A stretch of DNA of 59,950 nucleotides from Rubrivivax gelatinosus (lineage in GTDB: Bacteria; Pseudomonadota; Gammaproteobacteria; Burkholderiales; Burkholderiaceae_C), in contig NZ_NRRU01000029.1 of NCBI RefSeq assembly GCF_016583785.1, positions 1-59,950 on the forward strand, written 5' to 3'. Made by a program: the position numbers and the translations under genes. How positions within the stretch are numbered: position 1 is the first letter of the stretch; every line of letters begins with the position of its first letter. The notes below the pieces were generated by a model. The model did no database searches. It was given only the letters and a program-made list of their open reading frames with translations, and was not told where the DNA came from. Below, one piece after another: positions 9,948-18,679 of this stretch.

Positions 9948-10592
9948 ATGACCGAATTCCTCTTCATTCGACACGGCGAGACCGACTGGAACCGCCAGCA
10001 GCGTTTCCAGGGCCACATCGACGTGCCGCTGAACCCGACCGGGCAAGCGCAGGCCGAGCGCCTGGCCGCGCGGCTGGCGGCGGCACCCGCCGACGCCGTC
10101 TACAGCAGCGACCTGGTGCGCGCGCGCCAGACCGCCGAGCCGCTGGCGCGTGCCTGGGGGCGGCCGTTGCAGCTCGTGCCGGAACTGCGCGAGCAGAGCT
10201 TCGGCGTGCTCGAAGGGCTGGAGCTGGCGACTATCGCCAGCGTGCAGCCCGAGCTGTGGGCGTTGTGGGCCGCACGCCGCGCCGACTACACGCTGCCGGG
10301 AGGCGAAAGCGTGCGCGACTTCAGTGCCCGCGTGCTGGTCGCGGTGACACGGCTGGCGGCCGACCACGAGGGCGGGCGCGTCGCCGTCGTCACCCACGGC
10401 GGCGTGCTCGACATGTTGTGGCGCCACGCCCGCGGCGAGCCGCTGGATGGCGCCCGCGCCTGCCTGATCCCCAACACCGGGATCAACCGGCTGCGCTGGC
10501 GCCAGGGCGCGCTCGCCGTCGAGTCCTGGGGCGACGACGCCCACCTCGCCGACCTGCCTCAGACCGCGCCGGCGGCACCGCTGGCGCGCTGA
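9948..10592 (+). CDS. Histidine phosphatase family protein
   Basis: 214 residues of the phosphoglycerate mutase-like (branch 1) histidine phosphatase fold. The catalytic motif is FLFIRHGETDWN (His 9 would be phosphorylated), followed by RFQGHIDVPLNPTGQAQA and YSSDLVRARQTAEPLA. A Glu occurs in LREQSFGVLEG and the second His in VAVVTHGGVLDM. The family includes GpmB-like and CobC-like phosphatases; the substrate cannot be told from sequence. It starts 58 bp after the BchO-like gene on the same strand and may be cotranscribed. Confidence 0.88.
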   Translation: MTEFLFIRHGETDWNRQQRFQGHIDVPLNPTGQAQAERLAARLAAAPADAVYSSDLVRARQTAEPLARAWGRPLQLVPELREQSFGVLEGLELATIASVQPELWALWAARRADYTLPGGESVRDFSARVLVAVTRLAADHEGGRVAVVTHGGVLDMLWRHARGEPLDGARACLIPNTGINRLRWRQGALAVESWGDDAHLADLPQTAPAAPLAR

Positions 10593-10594
10593 AC

Positions 10595-10822
10595 TCAGGC
10601 TTTGCCGCCGGGCGGCGGCAGCGCCGCATCCTCGGTCGCCGCGGCGTCGCGCACCGTGCTGCTGATCGCCTTGCCGAGCGACTCGAGCACGCCTTCGTCG
10701 TCCACCGGCGCCGCGCCGCCCGGCGAGCTGCCGCCGACGTCGGCGCCAGGCGCGCCGGTCACCGGGTCGACGGGGTTGGCTGCGGGGTCCAGCGGCGCGG
10801 CGGGCGGATTCGGCGAGGTCAT
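10595..10822 (-). CDS. Small Pro/Ala/acidic hypothetical protein
   Basis: 75 residues, MTSPNPPAAPLDPAANPVDP and onward, ending in ESLGKAISSTVRDAAATEDA plus a PPPGGKA tail. The first half is disordered Pro/Ala/Asp-rich sequence; the second half may form an amphipathic helix. There is no signal peptide or membrane helix. ATG at 10822 has GGAG upstream. The stop codon lies 2 bp from the end of the converging phosphatase gene. I do not recognise a family; it could be a real small gene or a chance frame. Confidence 0.5.
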   Translation of the reverse strand: MTSPNPPAAPLDPAANPVDPVTGAPGADVGGSSPGGAAPVDDEGVLESLGKAISSTVRDAAATEDAALPPPGGKA

Positions 10823-10982
10823 GGTGGTCTCCGACACGGTTAACACCAAACCGGCAAGTGCCGCTCCCAGGGCTTTCACCCCCCGGGAATGGGCGGGCGC
10901 AGCGTGTGTCTGCACACCTACGATGGCTCGCCGCTTGCGTGGCATGACGAATCACAACACCGATACAGGAGCCGACTTGCGC

Positions 10983-12560
10983 ATGAGCACCTTCACCTCG
11001 CGGCACGGCCGCATCAGCCGCACGGCGATCGCCGCCGCCATCGTCGTCGCCGCCGGCAGCGCCGGCGCCGCCCCCTCGGCCGAGCTGGCCAAGGCCGCCG
11101 GCGCACGCGCGCTGGCCCAGGTCCAGGCCTTCCCGGGCCGCACGCTGCACGGGGCCGGCCAGAGCTGGGCAGTGCGCAACGTCGTCGTCGATGCCGACGG
11201 CCGCGAACACGTGCGCCTGGACCGGCGCTTCCGCGGCCTGCGCGTGATCGGTGGCGACGTCGTCGTGCACGCCTCGCGCAGCGGGGCCTTCGAGGACGCC
11301 TCGCTGACGCTGCGCCGCACGCTGGCGCTGGACATCCAGCCCCGCCGCAGTGCCGGCGACGCGCTGCGCACGGCGCTCGCCACCCATTCGGGTGCACTGC
11401 GCGGCAAGCCCGAACTCGTCGTGCACGCGCGCGGTGACAGCCCGGTGCTGGCCTGGGACGTGCTGCTCGACGGCGAAGGCGAGGACGGCACGCCGAGCGA
11501 ACGGCACGTGATCGTCGACGCCGCGACGGCGCAGGTGCTGGAAAGCTGGGACGACGTGCAGACCGCGCCGGCCGCCGGCAGCGGCAAGGCGCTGTTCCTG
11601 GGCACCGTGCCGCTGACGACCGAGACTTCGGGCAGCAGCTACGTGCTCAAGGACACGACGCGCGGCGGCCAGAGCACGGTCGACATGAACAACCGGGGCT
11701 TCGGCACCGGCAAGGCGCTGTCCGACGCCGACAACGTCTGGGGCAACGGCACGACCAGCGACCGCGCGACGGTGGCCGTCGACGCCCAGTACGGCATCGC
11801 GATGACCTGGGACTACTTCAAGAACGTGCACGGCCGCAACGGCATCGCCGACAACGGCGTCGGCGCGCAGAGCCGGGTGCACTACAAGCGCAACTACGCC
11901 AACGCGTTCTGGAGCGACAGCTGCTTCTGCATGACCTTCGGCGACGGCAACTCCAGCATCTACCCGCTGGTGTCGCTGGACGTGGCCGCACACGAGATGT
12001 CGCACGGCGTGACCTCGCGCACCGCGGCGCTGGTGTATTCGGGTGAGTCCGGCGGTCTGAACGAGGCCACCAGCGACATCTTCGGCACGATGGTCGAGTT
12101 CTACGCCGCCAACGCCAACGACACGCCCGACTACCTGATGGGCGAGAAGCTGTTCAAGAACGGCACCGGCGTGATCCGCTCGATGATCCAGCCCAGCAGC
12201 GACGGCGCGTCGGCCGACTGCTGGTACTCGGGCCTGTCCTCGCTGGACGTGCACTACAGCTCGGGCGTGGCGAACCACTTCTTCTTCCTGCTCGCAGCCG
12301 GCACCACCGCCGGTCAGCCCAGCCGCACCTGCAGCGCCGGCAACACCCGCGTGGCCAATGGCAGCGGCACGCTGGCCGGCATCGGCAACGCCAAGGCAGA
12401 GAAGATCTGGTACCGCGCGCTGACGGTCTACATGACCTCCAGCACCAACTACGCCGCGGCCCGCAGCGCGACGCTGAAGGCGGCTGCCGACCTCTACGGT
12501 GCCGGCTCGGCCGAGGTGAACGCGGTCTCGGCCGCCTGGACCGCGGTCAACGTCAACTGA
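10983..12560 (+). CDS. M4 (thermolysin-like) secreted metalloprotease
   Basis: 525 residues. The N-terminus MSTFTSRHGRISRTAIAAAI carries a twin-basic start and hydrophobic signal peptide. A propeptide with FTP/PepSY character follows (about 40-190), then the M4 catalytic domain. Zinc site: H337-E-M-S-H341, with GGLNEATSD placing the third ligand Glu at 361, and the late His in DVHYSSGVANHFF. It is a secreted neutral zinc endopeptidase that matures by autocatalysis. ATG 10983 lies 11 nt after AGGAG; an in-frame TTG at 10977 lies 5 nt after it and may be the true start. It is a single-gene unit with a perfect 11-bp stem-loop just after it. Confidence 0.9.
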   Translation: MSTFTSRHGRISRTAIAAAIVVAAGSAGAAPSAELAKAAGARALAQVQAFPGRTLHGAGQSWAVRNVVVDADGREHVRLDRRFRGLRVIGGDVVVHASRSGAFEDASLTLRRTLALDIQPRRSAGDALRTALATHSGALRGKPELVVHARGDSPVLAWDVLLDGEGEDGTPSERHVIVDAATAQVLESWDDVQTAPAAGSGKALFLGTVPLTTETSGSSYVLKDTTRGGQSTVDMNNRGFGTGKALSDADNVWGNGTTSDRATVAVDAQYGIAMTWDYFKNVHGRNGIADNGVGAQSRVHYKRNYANAFWSDSCFCMTFGDGNSSIYPLVSLDVAAHEMSHGVTSRTAALVYSGESGGLNEATSDIFGTMVEFYAANANDTPDYLMGEKLFKNGTGVIRSMIQPSSDGASADCWYSGLSSLDVHYSSGVANHFFFLLAAGTTAGQPSRTCSAGNTRVANGSGTLAGIGNAKAEKIWYRALTVYMTSSTNYAAARSATLKAAADLYGAGSAEVNAVSAAWTAVNVN

Positions 12561-12568
12561 CGGGGCAC

Positions 12569-12598
12569 GCCGGCGGCGGCGCTCAGGCCGCCGCCGGC
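12569..12598. terminator. Stem-loop between convergent protease and TDT genes
   Basis: A perfect 11-bp GC-only stem (12569-12579 with 12588-12598) and an 8-nt loop, lying between the stops of two convergent genes and partly inside the TDT coding end. There is no T-run, so it is a candidate bidirectional terminator or mRNA 3' stabiliser rather than a classical intrinsic terminator. Confidence 0.45.
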
Positions 12599-13578
12599 TT
12601 CAGCATCGCGACCGGCTCGGGCGCCAGCAGCGAGCCGTCGCGCAGCCCGCGCCAGGTCGCCAGCACCAGCCAGGCGATGACGAGCGAGGCCAGCGCCAGC
12701 ACCACCGGGGCGAAGGCGGCGAGCCGGCTGCCCGGTGTCGCCAGGCGCAGCGTCAGCGCCGCGAACGCGGCCAGCGGGAATGACAGCCCCCAGTGCGGCA
12801 GCGCGAACGGCAGCGCCACGATGCGCCGCGCCTGCGTGCCGGCCCAGATCACCGCGAACAGCGCCACGCCCCAGCACATCCAGCCCAGCAGCGCCGGCGC
12901 ACCGAACTGCAGCGCCGACAGCCCGACGACGGCCGGCGGCGCGACCAGGATGAAACTCGTCGGCCGCAGGCGCTCGGGCCAGGGGCCGCGCAGCGCGACC
13001 CGGGTCGCGAGCAGGCCGACGACGACCGGCCAGAACAGCAGGCCGATGCCGAACTGCGCCGCCGCCCATTCGTCGCGGCCCAGCGGCACGCCGGCCAGCG
13101 GCGCGAGCACGTTGCCGACCACCGGGATCAGCATCGCCGGCGTCACGCCGGGCCACTGCAGGCCGCCGGACTCGGCGTCGTGCCACCAGTGCTGCAGCAC
13201 CCAGACCGTGACCACCAGCTGGCCCAGACAGCCCAGCCACCAGCCGGCCTCGATCCAGCCGGCGGGCCCCAGCAGCGCGGTGGCCACCGTTGCCAGCAGG
13301 ATCAGCGCCACCGGCATCGCGGCGACGAAGGGGTAGCGCACCGGGTGGCGTCGGTCTTCGACCCAGGCCTCGGGGTGGCGCTTGAGCCGCAGCCCGAAAG
13401 CCGCGGCGAGCGCGACGAAGACCAGCGCCGCGAACGCGCCGAGCGCCAGCGAAATCGCCCCGGCCAGATCGCCCATCAGCGGAACCGCGCGATACCAGGC
13501 GAGCGACAGGCCGCACAAGCCCATCACGATGGTGAACCAGCCGGGGTGCAGGTACTTCAGCGCGTCGGGTCGGGACAT
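12583..13578 (-). CDS. TDT/SLAC1-family membrane transporter
   Basis: 331 residues with about ten hydrophobic helices. The start MSRPDALKYLHPGWFTIVMG, with the HPGWFTIVMGLCGLSLAW opening, is diagnostic of the TDT (tellurite resistance/dicarboxylate, TehA-SLAC1-Ssu1) family of anion channels and exporters. Members move small anions such as sulfite, malate or chloride. ATG at 13578 follows GAGG; the N-terminal extension to 13647 looks non-coding. It is the last gene of a minus-strand set with a CsoR-like repressor (120 bp upstream), DUF2892 and an RND pump, so it is probably part of the same stress response; its anion is unknown. Confidence 0.85.
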   Translation of the reverse strand: MSRPDALKYLHPGWFTIVMGLCGLSLAWYRAVPLMGDLAGAISLALGAFAALVFVALAAAFGLRLKRHPEAWVEDRRHPVRYPFVAAMPVALILLATVATALLGPAGWIEAGWWLGCLGQLVVTVWVLQHWWHDAESGGLQWPGVTPAMLIPVVGNVLAPLAGVPLGRDEWAAAQFGIGLLFWPVVVGLLATRVALRGPWPERLRPTSFILVAPPAVVGLSALQFGAPALLGWMCWGVALFAVIWAGTQARRIVALPFALPHWGLSFPLAAFAALTLRLATPGSRLAAFAPVVLALASLVIAWLVLATWRGLRDGSLLAPEPVAMLKPAAA

Positions 13579-13698
13579 CGGGAAACCTCGGATCGGGTCG
13601 GCCGCCCGCGCGCAGGCACCGGCACGCCGGCGCCCGCGGTGCGGCAAGCGGGATACAGAGAAGAGCCGGTGTGGCGCCGCAGCCGCAGCGCCGCGGCT

Positions 13699-13989
13699 TC
13701 AGCGCACCTTGGACAGCAGGTTCTGCACGTCGGCCAGCACCGCGGCGAGTTCGTCCTCGCGCGACTCGGCCAGCGACAGCCGCTGCTGCAGCTCCTGCTG
13801 CATGAAGCACACCGTCATGCGCACGTAGGTGCTGTCCAGCGCCTTGCGCACGGCCGACATCTGGCCGGCGATCTCGAGGCAGGGTTCGCCTTCTTCGACC
13901 ATGCGCTGGATGCCCCGCAACTGCCCCTCCGCCCGCTTCAGGCGGTTGAGGATGTCGGTACGGCTGGTGGTGTCGACGAGCGAGCTCAT
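13699..13989 (-). CDS. CsoR/FrmR-family transcriptional repressor
   Basis: 96 residues, all-helical DUF156 fold. RLKRAEGQLRGIQRMVEEGE leads to PCLEIAGQMSAVRKALDS and YVRMTVCFMQQEL. The first Cys corresponds to the conserved N-terminal ligand of the family. The second Cys lies 24 residues later, where CsoR-type proteins have the residue just before the ligand His, and the usual final Cys position is Glu. The set therefore matches neither the Cu-sensing Cys-His-Cys of CsoR nor the widely spaced Cys pair of CstR. ATG 13989 gives a normal family length; an upstream ATG at 14034 would add 15 residues. It likely binds the two operator candidates at 18606 and 19116. Confidence 0.88.
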   Translation of the reverse strand: MSSLVDTTSRTDILNRLKRAEGQLRGIQRMVEEGEPCLEIAGQMSAVRKALDSTYVRMTVCFMQQELQQRLSLAESREDELAAVLADVQNLLSKVR

Positions 13990-14043
13990 GGGGCAGGGCT
14001 CCGGGGACGGGGCGGGTTTGCGATCAGTCCCCATTGTCGTGCC

Positions 14044-14259
14044 TCAAGCCCTTTTCGTGCCGGGGACGCCCAGCTTCTTCAGCACGATGCCCAGCGGGCA
14101 GACGTCGGTGAAGCCGAACTGGAACAGGTTCAGGCCGACGAAGGCGGTGAAGGCGAGCCACCATTCGCTGACGAACAGCGGGCTGGCCGGCGCGCCCAGC
14201 GCCAGCGAGATCAGGATGAAACTGCCCGCGAAGACGCGGATCAGGCGGTCGACGGTCAT
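14044..14259 (-). CDS. DUF2892 membrane protein
   Basis: 71 residues, MTVDRLIRVFAGSFILISLA, with two hydrophobic segments and the motif FTDVCPLGIVLKKLGV. This is the DUF2892 (YgaP-transmembrane-like) family, small membrane proteins often seen beside rhodaneses, CsoR-family regulators or efflux genes. The conserved CP in DVCPLG is present. The start overlaps the RND stop by 4 bp (ATGA). Function unknown. Confidence 0.88.
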   Translation of the reverse strand: MTVDRLIRVFAGSFILISLALGAPASPLFVSEWWLAFTAFVGLNLFQFGFTDVCPLGIVLKKLGVPGTKRA

Positions 14260-17200
14260 CGTGTCGCTCCTTCGGTTGCGGGTGGGGTCTCGTGGCGCCG
14301 GCGGAACAGCGCGTAGTACAGGACCGGGATCACGACCAGCGTCAGCAGCGTGGACACGGCAATGCCGAACAGCAGCGAGATCGCCAGGCCGTTGAAGATC
14401 GGGTCGTCGAGGATGAAGAGAGCGCCCACCATCGCCGCCAGACCGGTGAGCGCGATCGGCTGCGCGCGCACCGCGGCGGCATCGATGACGGCCTGCTTGA
14501 AGGCCACGCCGCGTGCGGCCTGCAGCTCGATGAAGTCGACCAGCAGGATCGAGTTGCGCACGATGATCCCGGCCAGCGCGATCATCCCGATCATCGAGGT
14601 GGCGGTGAAAGGCTGGCCCAGCAGCGCGTGGCCGGGCATCACGCCGATGATGGTCAGCGGGATCGGCGCCATGATCACCAGCGGCACCAGGTAGCTGCGG
14701 AACTGGGCGACGACCAGCAGGTAGATCAGCACCAGCCCGACGCCGTAGGCAGCGCCCATGTCGCGGAAGGTCTCGTAGGTGATCTGCCACTCGCCGTCCC
14801 ACTTCAGCGCGTACTCGGCGTAGGGGTTGGCGGGCTGGCGGATCCAGTACTCGCCGAGCGGGCCGGCGTTCGGCAGCGTGGCTTCGGCCAGGCGCGAGCG
14901 GATGCCGAACAGGCCGTACAGCGGCGAGTCGGGCGTCGTGCCGCCGGCGCCAACGTCGCCCCAGACGTAGCTCACGCCCTGCAGGTCCTTGGTGTAGAGC
15001 GGCTTGTCGACGACGCCGCGTTCGATGCGCACCAGCTCCGACAGCGGCACCAGCGCCCCGGAGGCGCTGCGCAGCGGCAGCGCCAGCAGCGCGTCCAGGC
15101 CGACCTGGGCCTCGCGCGGCAGTTGCAGGCGCACGGGCACCGGGTATTTGGACTGGCCGTCGTGCAGCCAGGCGGCATCGGCACCCGACAGCGCACCCTG
15201 CACCGTGGCCGCGATGTCGGCCGCGGCGATGCCCAGCGTGTCGGCACGCTGGCGGTTCACGCGCAGGAAGGCGCGTGGCGCGTCGATGTGCAGCGAGCTG
15301 TCGATCGAGGTCACGTCGGGCGTCGCGTGGAAAGCCTGCTCCAGGCGGGCGGCGAGCTGCTGGCGGCCGGCTTCGTCGGGGCCGTAGACCTCGGCGACGA
15401 TCGGGCTCATCACCGGCGGGCCGGGCGGCACCTCGACGAGCTTGAGCTTGGCGCCGCGGCGGGCGGCGATCTTCTGCAGCTCGGGGCGCAGGCGCTGGGC
15501 GATCGCGTGGCTCTGCTCGTGGCGCTCGGACTTGTCGACCAGGTTGACCTGCAACTCGCCCTGCTCGGCGTCGGCGCGCAGGTAGTACTGGCGCACCAGG
15601 CCGTTGAAGGTGATCGGGCTGGCGGTGCCGGCGTAACCCTGCAGGTCACGCACCTCGGGCTGGCGGGCAAGGTAGCCGCCGAGTTCGTGCAGCGTCGCCG
15701 CGGTGTCTTCCAGCGGCGTGCCGGCCGGCATGTCGACGACGAGCGCGAACTCGCTCTTGTTGTCGAAGGGCAGCATCTTCAGCACCACCCACTGCACGGC
15801 GGCCAGGCCGACCGAGAGCATCAGCGCCGCGACGATGCCCGCCAGCAGCAGCCAGCGCTTGCGCGCGCTGTCCAGCAGCGGCTGCAGCAGCCGCGCGAAG
15901 AAGCCCCGCAGCCGCCCGGCCAGCGCCTCGGCGCGGCCGCCGTGCGCCGCCGCGCCCTGCGGCTTCATCAGCTTGAGCGCCAGCCAGGGCGTGACGGTGA
16001 AGGCGATCGCCAGCGAGATCGCCATGCCCAGGCTGGAGTTGATCGGGATCGGGCTCATGTACGGGCCCATCAGCCCGCTGACGAAGGCCATCGGCAGCAG
16101 CGCCGCGATGACCGTCATCGTCGCCAGGATCGTCGGCCCGCCGACCTCGTCGACCGCGGCGGGGATGACTTCCGCGAGCGGCCGGCCGGGCTCCAGGCGC
16201 TGGTGGCGGTGGATGTTCTCCACCACCACGATGGCGTCGTCGACGAGGATGCCGATCGAGAAGATCAGCGCGAACAGCGACACGCGGTTCAGCGTGAAGC
16301 CCCAGGCCCAGCTGGCGAACAGCGTCGCCGCCAGCGTCAGCACGACGGCGGCGCCGACGATCACCGCCTCGCGCCGGCCCAGCGCCAGGCCGACGAGCAG
16401 GATCACCGAGCCGGTGGCGAACACCAGCTTGCTGATCAGCTTGTTCGCCTTCTCGGCGGCGGTGGCGCCGTAGTCGCGGGTCACCGTGGCCTCGACGCCC
16501 TCGGGCAGCAGGCCGTTGCGCAAGGCGTCGACCCGTTCGCGCGCGGCGCGGGCGACGTCGACGGCGTTGCTGCCGGGTTTTTTCGTCAGCGTCAGCGTCA
16601 CCGCCGGGTGGCCGCCCGCGGCGCTGGCACCGCCGGGCGTGAACCAGACGTAGCGCGAAGGCTGCGCCGCGCCGTCCACGACCTCGGCCACCTCGCGCAG
16701 GTAGACCGGGCGCCCGCCGTTCGTGCCGACGACGAGCTCGCCGACCTCGGCGGCCGAACGCAGGAACTCGCCGGTCTCGACCGTCAGCGCGCCACCGCGT
16801 TCGTCGATCACGCTGCCGGCCGGCATGCCCTGGTTGGCCGCGGCCAGCGTCTGCTTCAGGCGCAGGATGTCGACGCCACGCTCACGCAGCCGCGCCGGCT
16901 GCAGCGTCACCTGGACAACGCGGCCGGGGCCGCCGATGGTCTGCACCTCGCGTGCGCCGGGCACCCGCTTCAGTTCGGCCTCCAGCGCGTGTGCGACACG
17001 CTCCAGCTCGGCGGCTGCGCGGTCGTCGCGGCTCCACAGCGTCAGCGCCAGCACCGGCACGTCGTCTATGCCCTTGGGCTTGACGATGGGCGTGAGCGTG
17101 CCAAGGCCCGAGGGCAGCCAGTCCTGGTTGGCGTTCAGCACGTCGTACAGGCGCACCAGGGCCTCGGTTCTCGCGACGCCGACCTCGAACTGAACCGTCA

Positions 17201-17525
17201 GCACCGCCAGGCCCGGGCGCGAGACCGAAAACGTGTGCTCGATGCCGGCGATCTGCCCCAGCACCTGCTCGGCCGGGCGCGCCACCATGTTCTGCACGTC
17301 GGCCGACGAGGCGCCCGGGAACGGGATCAGCACGTTGGCCATCGTCACGTTGATCTGCGGCTCTTCCTCGCGCGGCGTCACCAGCACCGCGAACAGGCCC
17401 AGCAGCAGCGCCACCAGCGCCAGCAGCGGCGTCAGCGCGTGCGCCTGGAAGGCGCGGGCCAGACGGCCGGCGATGCCGAGCGCGGGAGCTTCGGTCGGGC
17501 TTGTGGACACGGTGCGGCCCGTCAC
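14256..17525 (-). CDS. RND efflux pump inner-membrane permease
   Basis: 1089 residues, the normal size for an RND permease with twelve membrane helices and two large periplasmic loops. The N-terminal TPREEEPQINVTMANVLIPF and PGASSADVQNMVARPAEQVL mark the AcrB/HAE-like superfamily. The proton-relay Asp pair is visible in helix 4 (GILVDDAIVVVENI). The C-terminal half contains FTATSMIGMIALAGIIVRNS and LLVDFIELQ. In the family the pump trimer exports substrate from periplasm or inner membrane through an adaptor and outer-membrane channel. It overlaps the adaptor gene by 4 bp and DUF2892 by 4 bp. No outer-membrane factor is encoded nearby. Substrate unknown; metal or toxic-compound export is inferred from the CsoR-like regulator. 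Confidence 0.92.
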   Translation of the reverse strand: MTGRTVSTSPTEAPALGIAGRLARAFQAHALTPLLALVALLLGLFAVLVTPREEEPQINVTMANVLIPFPGASSADVQNMVARPAEQVLGQIAGIEHTFSVSRPGLAVLTVQFEVGVARTEALVRLYDVLNANQDWLPSGLGTLTPIVKPKGIDDVPVLALTLWSRDDRAAAELERVAHALEAELKRVPGAREVQTIGGPGRVVQVTLQPARLRERGVDILRLKQTLAAANQGMPAGSVIDERGGALTVETGEFLRSAAEVGELVVGTNGGRPVYLREVAEVVDGAAQPSRYVWFTPGGASAAGGHPAVTLTLTKKPGSNAVDVARAARERVDALRNGLLPEGVEATVTRDYGATAAEKANKLISKLVFATGSVILLVGLALGRREAVIVGAAVVLTLAATLFASWAWGFTLNRVSLFALIFSIGILVDDAIVVVENIHRHQRLEPGRPLAEVIPAAVDEVGGPTILATMTVIAALLPMAFVSGLMGPYMSPIPINSSLGMAISLAIAFTVTPWLALKLMKPQGAAAHGGRAEALAGRLRGFFARLLQPLLDSARKRWLLLAGIVAALMLSVGLAAVQWVVLKMLPFDNKSEFALVVDMPAGTPLEDTAATLHELGGYLARQPEVRDLQGYAGTASPITFNGLVRQYYLRADAEQGELQVNLVDKSERHEQSHAIAQRLRPELQKIAARRGAKLKLVEVPPGPPVMSPIVAEVYGPDEAGRQQLAARLEQAFHATPDVTSIDSSLHIDAPRAFLRVNRQRADTLGIAAADIAATVQGALSGADAAWLHDGQSKYPVPVRLQLPREAQVGLDALLALPLRSASGALVPLSELVRIERGVVDKPLYTKDLQGVSYVWGDVGAGGTTPDSPLYGLFGIRSRLAEATLPNAGPLGEYWIRQPANPYAEYALKWDGEWQITYETFRDMGAAYGVGLVLIYLLVVAQFRSYLVPLVIMAPIPLTIIGVMPGHALLGQPFTATSMIGMIALAGIIVRNSILLVDFIELQAARGVAFKQAVIDAAAVRAQPIALTGLAAMVGALFILDDPIFNGLAISLLFGIAVSTLLTLVVIPVLYYALFRRRHETPPATEGATR

Positions 17526-18589
17526 TTCGCGGCGACCGCACCGGCCAGGCCGGCACGCACGGCGTCGGCGGCGACACGTTCACCCGGCTTCAACCCGGCC
17601 AGCACCTCGACCGCGTCGCCGACGCGGGCGCCGGCACGCACCGCCTGCAGCACGAAACCCTCGCCACGCTGCACGTAGACGGCACTCAGCTCGCCGCGGC
17701 GCAGCAGCGCGGCCACCGGCACCGACAGCCGAGCGCCGGCCGCAGCCGCCGGCGCCCCGGCGAACAGCACGCGCACGTTGCGCCCCGGGGACAGGCCGGC
17801 GCTGGCCTGGGGCGGCAGATCCAGCCGCCACTCGACGGTCTGCGAGATGGCGTCGGCCGCCGGCAACTCGGTGCGCACGACCGGCACGACGCGGCGGCCG
17901 TCGGGCAGCACCACCTCGACGCCGGTGGCGGCACGCGCCGCCGCCGAAAGCGAGGCCGGCAGCTGCAGCACGGCGCGCAGCGCGCCGGGCGCGTACAGCG
18001 TCGCGATCGGCCGCCCGGCGCTTGCCAGGTCGCCGGCCTCGACGTGCGTGGCCTGGACGACAGCGTCGAAGGGCGCCGTCACCGCGGCGAAACCCCGCGC
18101 CAACGCCGCCTGCGAACGTGCCGCCCGCGCCTGCGCCAGCCCCGCCTGCGCCGCCTGCGCCTGGCTTTCGGCCAGGTCCAGCGCCGCCTGGCTGATGAAC
18201 CCCTGGGCGCGCAGGCCGCGCGTGCGTTCCAGCTGCAGCGAGGCGTTGCGCCACTCGGCTTCGGCCTGGGCGACGCCGGCCTCGCTGCGCTGCAGCCCGG
18301 CCTGGGTGTCGCGCTCGTCGATGCGGGCGATCAGCTGGCCGGCCCTGACGCGGTCGCCGGCCTTGACCGCGAGCTGCAGCACGTTGCCCGACACCTGCGC
18401 CGCCACCGTGCTCTGGCGCAGCGCCTGCAGGCTGGCGTCGATCTCGAAACCGCCGGCCGCCGCGGCCTGGCCGACGACGACGACGACGGGCACCGTCGGC
18501 GCGGCAGCGGACGCCGGCGCGGCGGCCAGGCCGGCGAGCAGCGCCGGCAGCAGGGACACGCGAACGAGGGCGCGGGCGATCGGATTCAT
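17522..18589 (-). CDS. RND periplasmic adaptor (membrane fusion protein)
   Basis: 355 residues. Signal peptide MNPIARALVRVSLLPALLAG (cleavage near ASA-AA), a lipoyl/barrel-sandwich half (VAAQVSGNVLQLAVKAGDRV, RAGQLIARID), an alpha-helical hairpin rich in Ala/Gln/Glu (about 105-165), and the second half-motif VTAPFDAVVQATHVEAGDLA followed by beta-barrel domains. It bridges the RND pump and an outer-membrane channel. First gene of the efflux operon; a 16-bp dyad resembling a CsoR/FrmR operator lies 17 bp upstream of its ATG. Its end overlaps the RND start by 4 bp. Confidence 0.9.
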   Translation of the reverse strand: MNPIARALVRVSLLPALLAGLAAAPASAAAPTVPVVVVVGQAAAAGGFEIDASLQALRQSTVAAQVSGNVLQLAVKAGDRVRAGQLIARIDERDTQAGLQRSEAGVAQAEAEWRNASLQLERTRGLRAQGFISQAALDLAESQAQAAQAGLAQARAARSQAALARGFAAVTAPFDAVVQATHVEAGDLASAGRPIATLYAPGALRAVLQLPASLSAAARAATGVEVVLPDGRRVVPVVRTELPAADAISQTVEWRLDLPPQASAGLSPGRNVRVLFAGAPAAAAGARLSVPVAALLRRGELSAVYVQRGEGFVLQAVRAGARVGDAVEVLAGLKPGERVAADAVRAGLAGAVAAK

Positions 18590-18605
18590 GCCGCCATCCT
18601 ATCTG

Positions 18606-18621
18606 ATACCCCACCGGGTAT
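18606..18621 (-). promoter_or_regulatory. Candidate CsoR/FrmR-type operator, adaptor promoter
   Basis: The dyad ATACCCCACCGGGTAT has 6-bp inverted half-sites ATACCC/GGGTAT around a 4-bp centre, the arrangement known for CsoR, CstR and FrmR operators. On the minus strand a TTGCAC box lies upstream, so the site would fall between -35 and -10 of the adaptor operon. The repressor encoded within the same operon is the obvious candidate ligand, giving autoregulation. Confidence 0.65.
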
Positions 18622-18679
18622 AAAACAGGTGCAACCCGAACCCGGCCGCCCCGTGCCGGATGTCGCGCGCGCCGGCGTC

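Noticed and set aside
14292..17678. A 1128-codon open frame on the plus strand opposite the RND pump gene
   Set aside because: Composition is Arg/Gln/His/Gly-heavy with no recognisable domain; it mirrors the codon bias of the real minus-strand gene, as is usual in very GC-rich DNA.
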